A stretch of 45,030 nucleotides of DNA from DASRHY01 sp046765875 (lineage in GTDB: Bacteria > Actinomycetota > Actinomycetes > Propionibacteriales > Kribbellaceae), in NCBI GenBank assembly GCA_046765875.1, contig JBKPSJ010000222.1:1-45030 (forward strand), written 5' to 3'. Made by a program: the position numbers and the translations under genes. The notes under the pieces are model-generated. The model saw only the letters and a program-made list of their open reading frames with translations. It had not been told where the DNA came from and did no database searches. Shown piece after piece: positions 18,052 through 26,557 of this stretch; within the stretch, counting starts at the first letter, position 1, and every line of letters begins with the position of its first letter.

Positions 18052-18645
18052 GTGGAGGAGGCACACGACGAGCTGGCGCTGCGGCGCCGGGTATCGGACC
18101 GCGAGCGTGAGGACGTCGCCGAGGTGCTGCGGGCGGCGGCCGGCGAGGGCCGGCTGACCTACCCCGAACTGGAGGACCGGCTCGAGCAGGCGTATGCCGC
18201 GAAGACATATGGCGAGCTGGTCGAGGTAAGCTCGGACCTTCCGAACGGGCTCGCCCAACCGAGCTCGTCCGGGCTGATCGAGGCACCCAGGCAGATCCGG
18301 GTGGTGCTCTCGGAGACAAAGAAGTCCGGCCCATGGCGGACGCCGCAGCATATGGACGTCAACGCCGTGCTCGGCGACGTCAAGCTCGACTACACCCAGG
18401 CGGAGATCCCGTTCAAAGAGGTGTGGGTCGACGTCACCGCGGTGATGGCCGACGTCACCGTGCGGGTGCCGCAGGACGCGATCGTCGACCTGGACGGCCA
18501 GCCGATCCTCGGCTCGGTCAAGGAGGACGGTCAGGGAGCGCCGAGCACGCCGGAGTCGAGGATCTTCCACATCCGGGCCCGGTCGGTCATGGCCGACGTC
18601 AAGATCAAGCGCGGCCCGTCGAAGCGCTGGCGGCTAGCGCACTAG
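18052..18645 (+). CDS. DUF1707 domain protein
   Basis: A 197-residue protein with an N-terminal DUF1707 domain (about 10-65: RRRVSDREREDVAEVLRAA, then GRLTYPELEDRLEQAYAAKTYGEL). The C-terminal part is beta-rich and repetitive (VNAVLGDVKLD, VTAVMADVTVRVP, ILGSVKE), like the LiaF/DUF2154 cell-envelope-stress domain. No membrane helix is visible. The GTG start is suggested by the domain position, though no good ribosome site is seen. The gene is divergent from the class I fumarase gene, and its last 12 bases overlap the convergent epimerase gene. Role unknown, possibly envelope sensing. Confidence 0.85.
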   Translation: MEEAHDELALRRRVSDREREDVAEVLRAAAGEGRLTYPELEDRLEQAYAAKTYGELVEVSSDLPNGLAQPSSSGLIEAPRQIRVVLSETKKSGPWRTPQHMDVNAVLGDVKLDYTQAEIPFKEVWVDVTAVMADVTVRVPQDAIVDLDGQPILGSVKEDGQGAPSTPESRIFHIRARSVMADVKIKRGPSKRWRLAH

Positions 18646-19632
18646 CTTCGCCAGCAGTTCGGCCTCGCGCTCGGCGGACAGCGGCGGGGTGCGGTAGACC
18701 GCGTCGCCATTGGGCTGGTCGATCCAGGTCAGGGTGTCGCGGATCGTGTCGGCGAGCGGGCGGACCGGCATGCCGGCGGCCAGGATCGCCTCGTTGGACA
18801 TCGCCAACGCGTACTCGCGGCCTCCCTCGGACCACAACGGGAACATGCTGCCGCCTACGCCTTCGCCTGCGAGCCGGTCGGCGTCGACCCACACGAGCCT
18901 TGTGCCCGCCGGGCCGACCGTGTCGACGATCGACTCGAGCATGTCGGCGAAGGAGAACGGCGGGGCGATGCCGATCGTGTTGAACGCACCCGCCGTCCGC
19001 CGCTCGGCCAGAGACACCATCACGGTGCCCTGATCGCGGGCGTCGACCAGTTGCATCGGTGCGTCGGCCGGGCCGGGCGCGAGCACCTCGCCGCCCTTGC
19101 GGATCCGGTCCACCCAGCGGGTGAATCTGCCGGTCGGATCGTGTGGCCCGACGACATAGGTCGGCCGGACGATCGTCACGTTCTGCTCGCCGTACGCTGC
19201 CTTCGCCGCGCGCTCGCACTCGGTCTTCAGCCCGCCGTACGTCGTCTCGGTGACCTCCTCGGTCGACTTGTCGTCCAACTCGACCAGCGGGCTTGACTCG
19301 TCCGCGCCCGGCTCGGGTGGATCTGCGTACGCGGACACCGACGACACGTACACGTGATGGCCGCCCCGGCCGCCGAGCACCTCCGCGAGGATGCGGACCT
19401 GGCGTGGCACATACGCGCAGACGTCGACGGTCGCGTCGAAGCTGCGGCCGTCGAGCGCTTTGACGAGCGCCGCCTCGAAGTCGCGGTCGGCGGTCAGGTG
19501 CTCGGCCTGCGGGAACAGGCCGGCGCCGGTCTGGCCGCGGTGCAGCAGGCTCACCTCGTGGCCGCGAGCGAGTGCGGCCGCCACGACGTACCGGCCGACG
19601 AACCTGGTGCCACCGATCACGAGCATGCGCAT
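18634..19632 (-). CDS. NAD-dependent epimerase/dehydratase family protein
   Basis: A 332-residue extended short-chain dehydrogenase. The NAD(P) loop is GGTRFVGRYV at the N-terminus, and the usual YxxxK motif appears as the weaker YGGLKTECE (Tyr...Lys around residue 130). The middle reads IVRPTYVVGPHDPTGRF. Such proteins act on nucleotide sugars or as RNA-binding relatives; this one resembles the latter, less specific group. It lies 29 bases downstream of the PfkB kinase gene on the same strand, so the two are likely cotranscribed. Confidence 0.85.
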   Translation of the reverse strand: MRMLVIGGTRFVGRYVVAAALARGHEVSLLHRGQTGAGLFPQAEHLTADRDFEAALVKALDGRSFDATVDVCAYVPRQVRILAEVLGGRGGHHVYVSSVSAYADPPEPGADESSPLVELDDKSTEEVTETTYGGLKTECERAAKAAYGEQNVTIVRPTYVVGPHDPTGRFTRWVDRIRKGGEVLAPGPADAPMQLVDARDQGTVMVSLAERRTAGAFNTIGIAPPFSFADMLESIVDTVGPAGTRLVWVDADRLAGEGVGGSMFPLWSEGGREYALAMSNEAILAAGMPVRPLADTIRDTLTWIDQPNGDAVYRTPPLSAEREAELLAKLVR

Positions 19633-19661
19633 GTCGCGACCCTATGCCAGCGCGCCGACCT

Positions 19662-20576
19662 TCACGCGAGCTCGGCCAGGGTGGGCGGATCGGCGCCCGG
19701 GCGGGTGCAGGTGATAGCGGCGGCCCGGGTCGCGGTCGCGAGCACGTCCTCGAGGTGGTCCTCGACGCCGGCGAGCCGGGTGCTGCCGAGCAGGCCGCGC
19801 CGGTCCAGCCCGGCGATCAGCGCGGACATGAACGAGTCGCCCGCACCAACCGTGTCGACAACTTCGATGCGCGGCGCCGGGACCTGCACCGTCGCCTGCT
19901 TGGTGATGCCGATCGCGCCTTCGCCGCCGAGGGTGATCACGACACATTTGGTCCGGTCCGCAAGGAGATTCGCTGCGATCTCCTGCGGGGTGCGGCCGGG
20001 CTGGAGGAACTCGCAGTCCTCCTCGCTGAGCTTGACCAGCTCCGCATTCGCTGCGAGCTCGGTGGTCGCTGACCAGGCCTGCACGGGATCGGGGGTGATG
20101 GTCGGCCGCGCGTTCGGGTCGAGCGTCACCGTGACCGGGCTGCCCGTCAGCGTCTCGACGAATTCGCGTACGTCGGCTGAGCCGGGCGCGAGCACCGTCG
20201 CGATCGAGCCGGTGTGTACCGCGACGCATCCGTCCGGCAGCCGCAGCGCCGGTGGTCGCCAGTCGATGTCGAATTCGTACGAGGCCACCCCGTCGGTGTC
20301 GAGCGTTGCGGTCGCGGTGGCGGTACGGAACGCCGGGTCGACCGTGCCGGACGCCAGGCGCACCCGGTTGCCCGCCAGATGCTTGGCCAGCAGGACGCCG
20401 TACACGTCGGTCCCGAACCGCGTCGCGAGTTCGACCGGTACGTCGAGCCGGGCCAGGCCGACCGCGACGTTGGCCGGCGAGCCGCCGGGGGTCGCGTGGC
20501 CGCGGACCACGTCGACGAGCGCCTCGCCGACGACCAGCACGGGACCCGGGGCGGACGGGGATGTGGGGCCGGTCAT
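19662..20576 (-). CDS. PfkB family sugar kinase (fructokinase-like)
   Basis: A 304-residue ribokinase-fold kinase. PfkB signature 1 is seen in the GGSPANVAVGLARL region (about 31-44), and signature 2 with the catalytic Asp in VDTVGAGDSFMSALIAG (about 240-256). It phosphorylates a sugar with ATP. The short lid and overall pattern fit fructokinases, but the sugar is not certain. It is divergent from DUF4245 with 33 bases between starts, so the promoters overlap. The epimerase gene follows it. Confidence 0.9.
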   Translation of the reverse strand: MTGPTSPSAPGPVLVVGEALVDVVRGHATPGGSPANVAVGLARLDVPVELATRFGTDVYGVLLAKHLAGNRVRLASGTVDPAFRTATATATLDTDGVASYEFDIDWRPPALRLPDGCVAVHTGSIATVLAPGSADVREFVETLTGSPVTVTLDPNARPTITPDPVQAWSATTELAANAELVKLSEEDCEFLQPGRTPQEIAANLLADRTKCVVITLGGEGAIGITKQATVQVPAPRIEVVDTVGAGDSFMSALIAGLDRRGLLGSTRLAGVEDHLEDVLATATRAAAITCTRPGADPPTLAELA

Positions 20577-20609
20577 GGCGGGATCGTAGCCAACCGGGAG
20601 ACTGGGGCC

Positions 20610-21200
20610 ATGTCAGGCGATCCGGCGAACGACCAGGCCAGCGGCCAGGCCGGAGCTCGGGCCGCTGCGGCGGCCGACCGGGCCAGGTCCCGGACGATGA
20701 AGAACATGATCGGGGGCCTGCTGGCGTGCCTGGCCGTTGTCGCGCTGCTCGGGCTGGTGGTCCAGCGACCCGCGCAGGAGACGGTCCACGCGATCGATTA
20801 CAGCGGCCAGTTGGCGATGGCGCGCAAGGTCGCGCCATACCCGGTGCTCGCGCCGGATCCGATGCCGTCGGGCTGGCGGGCGACGAGCGCACAGGCGGGA
20901 GCCGAGTCCGGCAAGCCGTTCACCTGGCACCTCGGCGTGATCACCCCGGACCGGCGGTACATCGGGCTGGAACAGTCCAACGGCGCGGCCGGTCGGTTCG
21001 TGTCCGACACGCTCGGCGAGACGAACGACGCCGGCACATCGACGATCGGCGGCAACACCTGGCAGCGCACAGCCTCGACCACTACCGACGATCACGCTCT
21101 GGTCCGTACCGCGGATGGCGCGACGACCATCCTCATCAGCACGGCCGACTACTCCGTGCTGGACTCGTACGCCGCCACCCTCACGGCTTCCAACCAGTGA
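20610..21200 (+). CDS. DUF4245 membrane protein
   Basis: A 196-residue DUF4245 protein. It has an Ala-rich charged N-terminus, one membrane helix (about 34-52: NMIGGLLACLAVVALLGLV) and an extracytoplasmic domain with ILISTADYSVLDSYA near the end. The ATG at 20610 follows GGGAG at good spacing; the open frame upstream is antisense to the kinase gene. In many actinobacteria this gene sits beside glpX, fumarase and xseAB, all of which except glpX occur elsewhere in this window. Its 3' end overlaps the convergent PPOX gene by 20 bases. Function unknown. Confidence 0.88.
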   Translation: MSGDPANDQASGQAGARAAAAADRARSRTMKNMIGGLLACLAVVALLGLVVQRPAQETVHAIDYSGQLAMARKVAPYPVLAPDPMPSGWRATSAQAGAESGKPFTWHLGVITPDRRYIGLEQSNGAAGRFVSDTLGETNDAGTSTIGGNTWQRTASTTTDDHALVRTADGATTILISTADYSVLDSYAATLTASNQ

Positions 21201-21597
21201 GTCTTGTGATGGTGATGCGTACCGCCGGACCGGGCGGCGGCGCTTCGCGGTACTGCGGGTACTTGGCCGACAGCAACTCCAAGTCGGCCGTCGTCGGATC
21301 GGCGATGCTCGCCCGCCCGTCGGCGCGAACCCACCACAGTTGCGTCCAGTCGTCGTCGTAGCCGTCAATGAGAACCGACACCCTCGGGTTCTCCTCGATG
21401 TTGCGGAGCCGCTTGAGCGCGCTGGTCGTCTTGGGTTTGAGGTCGATCACGAACACCAGGTCGTCACCGTCCAACCCGAACGTGATCGGAACAAGGTGCG
21501 GCCGTCCCGTTGCATCAGCGGTCGCCAACCGCGCCACTCGCGCTTCAGCCAGGCGCCGCCGGCACTCCTCCTCGTCCAGCCTCACGGGTCGATCCAC
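21181..21597 (-). CDS. TIGR03668 PPOX-class F420-dependent oxidoreductase
   Basis: A 138-residue split-barrel flavin/deazaflavin enzyme. It shows RVARLATADATGRPHLVPITFGLDG (split in this note at about 21-45), a basic KPKTTSALKRLRNIEENPRV segment, and LWWVRADGRA. The pattern fits TIGR03668, a PPOX-class group thought to use coenzyme F420. Substrate unknown. The start shown is the first of two possible codons (GTG 12 bases later). It overlaps the end of the DUF4245 gene in the opposite direction. Confidence 0.88.
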   Translation of the reverse strand: MDRPVRLDEEECRRRLAEARVARLATADATGRPHLVPITFGLDGDDLVFVIDLKPKTTSALKRLRNIEENPRVSVLIDGYDDDWTQLWWVRADGRASIADPTTADLELLSAKYPQYREAPPPGPAVRITITRLTGWKP

Positions 21598-21665
21598 GCG
21601 GTTCGGCCGGATGCGCCGGCGATCGGCTCGGTGTCGGTCCGCCGGTACGTCACCGCCCCAGCATG

Positions 21666-21986
21666 TCAGCCGGAGCCGGCCAGCCGCAGTCCGATGACGC
21701 CGGCGACGATCAGCGCGATACAGCCGACCCGGACCAGAGTCACCGGCTCATGGAACACGGCGATGCCCAGCGCGACCACGCCGACAGTGCCGAGCCCGGT
21801 CCAGGCCGCGTACGCCGTACCGACCGGCAGCCGGTCCAGCGTCTTGGACAGCAGCACCACCGAGATGGACCCGAACACGACCACCGCCAGGCTCGGCCAC
21901 AGCCGGGTGAATCCGTCCGACGGCTTGATGCTGGCCGCGAACGCGATCTCGAACCCGGCCGCGGCCAGCAGCAGGAGCCAGGCCAT
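21666..21986 (-). CDS. SMR family exporter, SugE/Gdx-like
   Basis: A 106-residue, four-helix small multidrug resistance protein. The essential membrane glutamate is in AAAGFEIAFAAS. The helix-3 segment LPVGTAYAAWTGLGTVG is closer to the SugE/Gdx (guanidinium exporter) pattern than to EmrE. A single gene encodes it, so it should work as a dual-topology dimer. The ATG overlaps the stop of the flavodoxin gene by one base (TGATG), so translation is coupled. It belongs to the TetR-controlled unit starting at 22576. Whether it moves guanidinium or quaternary ammonium needs testing. Confidence 0.88.
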   Translation of the reverse strand: MAWLLLLAAAGFEIAFAASIKPSDGFTRLWPSLAVVVFGSISVVLLSKTLDRLPVGTAYAAWTGLGTVGVVALGIAVFHEPVTLVRVGCIALIVAGVIGLRLAGSG

Positions 21987-22576
21987 CAGGCAGCGGCGGC
22001 ACCGCGCAGGTGCCGCAGGGTGATCCGGGCGACCCGGGCGCCGAGTACCTCCGCTGTACGCAGATCGGTCTCCGGCGGGGCCTTCTCGGCGGACAGGTCG
22101 GCGTCGGACTGGGCCATCGCACCCATCCAACTGCCGAGCCGGTTCAGGTCCTCGATGCTCGCGGTGCTTTCCGCCCAGCCCGGGTAGAGGTCGAGCCCGA
22201 CCCAGATCATCCCGTGCTGTGCGGCGAACACAGCCAGCGAGAGCAGGCTGTTCAGCTTGTCCCCGGACATCGCCTTGGAGTTGGTGAACCCGGCGGCGAT
22301 CTTGTCCCGCCAAGCCAGGTTCTTCGCCCAGACCGGGCCGACGGCGGCCTCCTCGAACGCCTTGAAGACCGCGCTCGGGCTTCCCATATAGGTCGGCGTA
22401 CCGAAGATGATCGCGTCGGCGGCGGTAAGCCTGGCCCACAGCTCGTCGTCGGGCTCATCGACGGTGAGCAGTTCGACGGTCACGCCCTCGACCGACTCGA
22501 CCCCGCGGGCGACGGCGGCGGCCTGGCGGGCGGTGTGGCCGTAGCCGGAGTGGTACGCGATGGCGATGTGCGCCAT
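21986..22576 (-). CDS. WrbA/flavodoxin-like NADPH-quinone reductase
   Basis: A 196-residue flavodoxin-fold protein. The FMN phosphate loop is AYHSGYGHTARQA (about 7-19). IIFGTPTYMGSPSAVFKAFEE and the third FMN loop with GMIWVGLDLYPGW follow, as in WrbA-type NAD(P)H:quinone oxidoreductases that reduce quinones by two electrons. GGAGGA lies just before the ATG. It is cotranscribed with the SMR exporter and divergent from a TetR regulator. The pairing suggests a detoxification unit for a redox-active or cationic compound, which is inference. Confidence 0.88.
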   Translation of the reverse strand: MAHIAIAYHSGYGHTARQAAAVARGVESVEGVTVELLTVDEPDDELWARLTAADAIIFGTPTYMGSPSAVFKAFEEAAVGPVWAKNLAWRDKIAAGFTNSKAMSGDKLNSLLSLAVFAAQHGMIWVGLDLYPGWAESTASIEDLNRLGSWMGAMAQSDADLSAEKAPPETDLRTAEVLGARVARITLRHLRGAAAA

Positions 22577-22588
22577 TGTGGTGTCCTC

Positions 22589-22617
22589 CTGACAAAGAGA
22601 AGAAACCGGACTATAGT
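22589..22617 (+). promoter_or_regulatory. Sigma-70-type promoter for the tetR gene
   Basis: CTGACA (22589-22594), a 17-base spacer and TATAGT (22612-22617) sit so that transcription would begin at or next to the ATG at 22625, giving a leaderless mRNA. Because the -10 lies inside a palindrome, TATAGT also reads on the minus strand with TTATGC 17 bases before it, a matching promoter for the flavodoxin-exporter unit. Confidence 0.65.
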
Positions 22618-22620
22618 CCG
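22607..22620. promoter_or_regulatory. TetR operator 1 (perfect palindrome)
   Basis: CGGACTATAGTCCG is a perfect 14-bp palindrome over the -10 elements of both divergent promoters. Its form, CGGAC-N4-GTCCG, is repeated 32 bases downstream. Confidence 0.75.
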
Positions 22621-22624
22621 TTAC

Positions 22625-23248
22625 ATGCAGGAGCATAACGGACCACGGTCCGGTTCACAACTGCCGCTGGCCGGTGCCGAGAAACCGGAACGGGCCGACG
22701 CGCGGCGTAACCGGCTCAAGGTGCTGGCAGCGGCCGAGCGGTTGTTCGCCGAGAACGGCGTCCGGAACGTCTCGCTCGACGCGATCGCGGCAGCGGCCGG
22801 CGTCGGAAAGGGCACGGTCTTCCGGCGGTTCGGCGACCGGGCCGGGCTCGCCGTAGCGCTGCTCGACGAACGCGAGCGCGAGTTGCAGGAGCGGATCCTC
22901 CACGGCCCGCCGCCGCTCGGCCCAGGCGCTCCCGCGGCGGAGCGGTTGTGCGCCTTCCTCGACGCGTACGTCGACCTGCTGGAGTCTCACGTCGAACTGC
23001 TGCTGGACAGCGAGAACGCTGCCACCGGTTCCCGGTACCGGGTCGGTGCGTACCGGTTCTGGCACCGACACGTCGCCGTTCTCCTCGAGGAGACGAACAA
23101 GGACGCGGACTACCTGGCGCACGCACTGCTCGCGCCGCTGGCGGCCGACCTCTATCAGGCGCTGCGGTCGGAGTCGTACGACGTCGACCGGATCAAGTCC
23201 GGCCTCCGCGCGCTGGCGACCGCCGTCATCTGCGTCTGCAGCCGCTGA
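22625..23248 (+). CDS. TetR family transcriptional regulator
   Basis: A 207-residue TetR regulator. The helix-turn-helix is VSLDAIAAAAGVGKGTVFRRF (split about 58-78), followed by a helical ligand domain. The ATG at 22625 fits a leaderless transcript from CTGACA-N17-TATAGT. Two copies of the same palindrome, one on the promoter and one inside codons 5-10, suggest tight self-control and control of the divergent flavodoxin-SMR unit. If translation really starts further in, the second site would be untranslated. Confidence 0.9.
   Translation: MQEHNGPRSGSQLPLAGAEKPERADARRNRLKVLAAAERLFAENGVRNVSLDAIAAAAGVGKGTVFRRFGDRAGLAVALLDERERELQERILHGPPPLGPGAPAAERLCAFLDAYVDLLESHVELLLDSENAATGSRYRVGAYRFWHRHVAVLLEETNKDADYLAHALLAPLAADLYQALRSESYDVDRIKSGLRALATAVICVCSR
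22639..22652. promoter_or_regulatory. TetR operator 2, inside the tetR coding start
   Basis: CGGACCACGGTCCG has the same CGGAC...GTCCG arms as operator 1 (inverted repeat with a two-base centre) and lies about three helical turns from it, within the first codons of the regulator gene. Confidence 0.65.
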
Positions 23249-23311
23249 AGGGCGCCGACAGGCCGATCGGTCCGGGTAGCCACCGCGGAGGTGGGTACGG
23301 GCTCGCCACGG

Positions 23312-23335
23312 GTGCCGCCACACCCGCGGCGGCAC
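23312..23335 (+). terminator. 8-bp hairpin between tetR and the glucoamylase gene
   Basis: GTGCCGCC and GGCGGCAC pair around an 8-base loop, 64 bases after the tetR stop and 21 bases before the glucoamylase GTG. It may end the tetR transcript or lie in the glucoamylase leader. Confidence 0.4.
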
Positions 23336-23356
23336 TGTCCTCACGTGGAGGCTGTT

Positions 23357-25540
23357 GTGTCGTTGTTCCGCAAAATCGCCGTGGTGGCGACTGGCGCCGC
23401 GCTCGCCCTCGGCCCGATCATGCCGGCCCAGGCCGGTCCGGCCACCGGACCGGCTCCCGGAGCCCCGGGGGCTGAAGAGCAGTTCCAGCCGGCCGACAAG
23501 TCGGGTTTCGCCACCGCTACCGCACCCGCAAGCAAGACGTGGCTGACGGTCCAGAAGGAGGGTGGTCTCGGCGAGATCTACTATCCCGATCTCAGTTCGC
23601 CGTCCGCGCGAGCACTGGAGTTCGTCGTCGCCGACGGTCGAGGCCACGCCGTGCGTGCTCGCGACGGCGCGGACGTTCAGGTCCGCACTGAGCAGATTGA
23701 CAGCCGCAGCCTGTCCTACCGGCAGACCATCGCCGACCGGGCGGGCCAGTGGCAGCTCACAGCGACATATGTGACCGATCCGGCGCGGGCCACCGTGGTG
23801 GTCGAAGTACGCTTCACCGCGGGGACGCCGCACCAGTTGTTCGCCGTGTACGACCCGGCCCTGTCGAACACCCGGAACGACGATTCCGGTCGCACCGAGG
23901 GCCGCACACTGGTCGCGACCGACGGGTCGTCGGCGAGCGCCTTGGCAGGCTCGCCGCCTTTCACCGCCCTGTCCAGTGGGTTCCGCGGTACGAGTGACGG
24001 CTGGACCGATCTACTCGCCGACGGTCGCATGGACTGGACCTACAGCTCGGCCGCCACCGGCAACGTGGTCCAGACCGCTGCGACCGGGCTCACGGGCCGA
24101 CCCGGCCGTGACCGCAGCACCCTGGCGCTGGCCTTCGGCCCGGACGCGTCCACCGCGCAAGCCGGTGCCAGCACTTCGCTGCGCAGTGGATTCGACGACA
24201 CCGCCGAGGCGTACGCGGCCGGCTGGCACGCGTACCTGAACGGCATCGCGACCCCGCGCTCGTCGCTCAGGAGTGAGCAGCAGCGCACCCTGTACCGGGT
24301 GTCGGCGATGGTGCTTGCCGCCAGCGAGGACAAGACCCACCGCGGCGCATACGTCGCTGCACCGACGATGCCGTGGATCTGGGGCAAGGACGACCCGTCC
24401 GGGCCGTACCACCTGGTCTGGTCCAGGGATCTCTACCAGATCGCGACCGCACTGATCGCCGCCGGCGACAGGGGCGGCGCCAACCGTGCGCTTGACTTCC
24501 TGTTCGGCGTGCAGCAGAAGCCCGACGGGTCGTTCCCGCAGAACTCCCGCGTGGACGGCACTCCGGTGTGGGGCGGCCTGCAGCTCGACGAGGTCGCGCT
24601 GCCGATCGTCCTGGCGCATCAGCTCGGCCGCACCGACGCGAACACGTGGTCCCACGTCAAGCTGGCCGCCGACTTCCTGCTCGGTTTCGAGCAGGACGGC
24701 AACCGGGCGCCGTGGTCGCCGCAGGACCGCTGGGAGAACCAGTCCGGCTACTCGCCCGCGACGATCGCCAGTGAGATCGCCGGTCTGGTCTGCGCCGCGG
24801 AGATCGCCCGAGCGAACGGTGACACCGCGTCTTCCACGCGGTACCTCGCCACCGCCGACGACTGGCAGGCCCGGGTCAAGGGCTGGACCGTGACGACCAC
24901 TGGACCGTACTCGAGCGGACCGTACTTCTTGCGGCTGACCAAGGACGGCAACCCGAACGCGGGTACGACATACACGATCGGCGACAGCGGGCCGTCCAAC
25001 GTGGATCAGCGGCGTGTGGTCGACCCGAGCTTCCTCGACCTGGTCCGCCTCGGGGTACTGCCCGCCGACGACCCGGCCGTCGCGAACAGCCTCGGCGTCA
25101 TCGACGCGCAGCTCGGCGTACCGACCGGCCACGGTATGTACTGGCACCGGGCGTCGTTCGACGGGTATGGCGAGAAGCGCAACGGCGACCAGTGGGAGTT
25201 CGGGCTGCCCGACGACTCCCGGATAACGCTCGGCCGGGCCTGGCCGCTCTTGAACGGCGAGCGCGGTGAGTACCAGCTCGCGACCGGCGATGCCGGTGCC
25301 GCCCGCCAACAGATCGCCGCGATCGCACAGGCCGCGGGTCCCGGCGCGATGCTGCCCGAGCAGGTGTGGGACCACCAGCCACCGGCCGGTACCGACGGCT
25401 TCGAGCCGGGTACGCCGACCTTCTCGGCGACGCCATTGGCCTGGACCCACGCGCAGTACATCCGTCTGGCCGCGGATGTGGCCGCCGGCAAGGTGCTCGA
25501 GCAGCCAGGCATCGTAGCCGACCGTTACGTCCACCGCTGA
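23357..25540 (+). CDS. Secreted GH15 glucoamylase/glucodextranase
   Basis: A 727-residue exported glycoside hydrolase releasing glucose from alpha-glucans. It has a signal peptide (VSLFRKIAVVATGAALALG with AQA as the likely cut), an N-terminal glucodextranase-type beta domain (about 50-290) and a GH15 (alpha/alpha)6 catalytic barrel (about 310-715). The likely general acid is Glu412 (LQLDEVALP) and the general base Glu668 (MLPEQVWDHQ); WSRDLYQIATALIAAGD is a typical GH15 segment. GTGGAGG precedes the GTG start. It is a single-gene unit ending at a strong terminator. Starch-type versus dextran-type specificity is undecided. Confidence 0.92.
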   Translation: MSLFRKIAVVATGAALALGPIMPAQAGPATGPAPGAPGAEEQFQPADKSGFATATAPASKTWLTVQKEGGLGEIYYPDLSSPSARALEFVVADGRGHAVRARDGADVQVRTEQIDSRSLSYRQTIADRAGQWQLTATYVTDPARATVVVEVRFTAGTPHQLFAVYDPALSNTRNDDSGRTEGRTLVATDGSSASALAGSPPFTALSSGFRGTSDGWTDLLADGRMDWTYSSAATGNVVQTAATGLTGRPGRDRSTLALAFGPDASTAQAGASTSLRSGFDDTAEAYAAGWHAYLNGIATPRSSLRSEQQRTLYRVSAMVLAASEDKTHRGAYVAAPTMPWIWGKDDPSGPYHLVWSRDLYQIATALIAAGDRGGANRALDFLFGVQQKPDGSFPQNSRVDGTPVWGGLQLDEVALPIVLAHQLGRTDANTWSHVKLAADFLLGFEQDGNRAPWSPQDRWENQSGYSPATIASEIAGLVCAAEIARANGDTASSTRYLATADDWQARVKGWTVTTTGPYSSGPYFLRLTKDGNPNAGTTYTIGDSGPSNVDQRRVVDPSFLDLVRLGVLPADDPAVANSLGVIDAQLGVPTGHGMYWHRASFDGYGEKRNGDQWEFGLPDDSRITLGRAWPLLNGERGEYQLATGDAGAARQQIAAIAQAAGPGAMLPEQVWDHQPPAGTDGFEPGTPTFSATPLAWTHAQYIRLAADVAAGKVLEQPGIVADRYVHR

Positions 25541-25546
25541 CGGCTT

Positions 25547-25581
25547 CGGTCCTTCGGGCGCGAGCGGCGCCCGAAGGACCG
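25547..25581 (+). terminator. Perfect 15-bp hairpin terminator
   Basis: CGGTCCTTCGGGCGC and GCGCCCGAAGGACCG form a perfect 15-bp stem with a 5-base loop, beginning six bases after the glucoamylase stop. It isolates the cox operon from upstream transcription. Confidence 0.88.
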
Positions 25582-25618
25582 GCGATCGGAGGGAGTTAAG
25601 CAAGGGCTTAGGTCGGCG

Positions 25619-25649
25619 TTGACAGTCGGCGTGGCCAGGCGGACATACT
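25619..25649 (+). promoter_or_regulatory. Promoter of the cox operon
   Basis: A consensus TTGACA (25619-25624) is followed after 19 bases by CATACT (25644-25649), 31 bases before the coxM ATG. The spacer is two bases longer than ideal, so an activator may help. A GCCGACG segment and AAGGAG (25669-25674, ribosome site) follow. Confidence 0.55.
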
Positions 25650-25680
25650 CCGGATACCCACGCCGACGAAGGAGTCGCCG

Positions 25681-26556
25681 ATGCAGGTTCCCGCGCCCTT
25701 CGAGTACGAGCGAGCCGCATCCGTCGACCAGGCCATCGGCCTGCTCGAACGCCTCGGCAGCACCGCCCGGCTGGTCGCCGGCGGTCACAGTCTGCTGCCG
25801 ATGATGAAGTTGCGGCTGGCCAACTTCGAGTACCTGGTCGATATCAACGACCTCCATGCCGAACTCGGCAACATCACCGTCGAGCCCGGCCAGGTCCGGA
25901 TCGGGGCGATGACCCGGCACCGCGAACTGCTCGAGTCCGACGAGCTCGCGGCGGCGTTCCCGATCTTCCGCGACGCCGAGCAGGTGATCGCCGACCCTGT
26001 TGTCCGTAACCGCGGCACCCTCGGCGGCTCGCTGTGCCAGGCCGACCCGTCCGAGGACCTGTCCGCGGTCTGCACGACGCTCGACGCGAGCTGCGTGATC
26101 CGCGGCAGCGGCGGCGAGCGGGTCGTGTCGATGGAGGAGTTCTACGTCGGCCCGTACGAGACCGCGGTCGGCGACGCGGAGATGCTCACCGAGATCCGGA
26201 TCCCGATCCGGCCGGGCGGATCGAGCGCGTACGAGAAGGTCGAGCGCCGAGCCGGGGACTGGGCCATCGTGTCGGCGGGCGCCGCGGTCTGGATGGACGG
26301 CGGCGTGATCACCGACGCCCGCGTCGGGCTGGCCGCGGTCGGCCCGAACACCACCGGCATCCCGGCCATCTCGGAAGCGCTGCGCGGCAACGCGCCCAGC
26401 GAGGAACTGTACGAGCGGGCCGGCGCGATCGCCGCCGAGAGCTGCACCCCGGACACGGACATGCGCGGCAGTGCGGCGTACAAGCGGCATCTCGCCGACG
26501 AACTGACCCGCAGGACACTGCGCCGGGCGGTCGCCCGGATCGCCGAAGGGAGCTGA
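25681..26556 (+). CDS. coxM: CO dehydrogenase medium subunit (FAD)
   Basis: A 291-residue FAD subunit of the xanthine-oxidase-family CO dehydrogenase; it passes electrons from the iron-sulfur clusters to the quinone pool. Both family FAD motifs are present: AGGHSLLPMMKLRL from Ala33 and TLGGSLCQADPSEDL from Thr113. AAGGAG lies six bases before the ATG. It is the first gene of the operon. The order M-S-L is that of form I (true CO-oxidising) enzymes, whereas form II operons usually run S-L-M. The coxS start follows one base after its stop. Confidence 0.95.
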   Translation: MQVPAPFEYERAASVDQAIGLLERLGSTARLVAGGHSLLPMMKLRLANFEYLVDINDLHAELGNITVEPGQVRIGAMTRHRELLESDELAAAFPIFRDAEQVIADPVVRNRGTLGGSLCQADPSEDLSAVCTTLDASCVIRGSGGERVVSMEEFYVGPYETAVGDAEMLTEIRIPIRPGGSSAYEKVERRAGDWAIVSAGAAVWMDGGVITDARVGLAAVGPNTTGIPAISEALRGNAPSEELYERAGAIAAESCTPDTDMRGSAAYKRHLADELTRRTLRRAVARIAEGS

Positions 26557-26557
26557 C

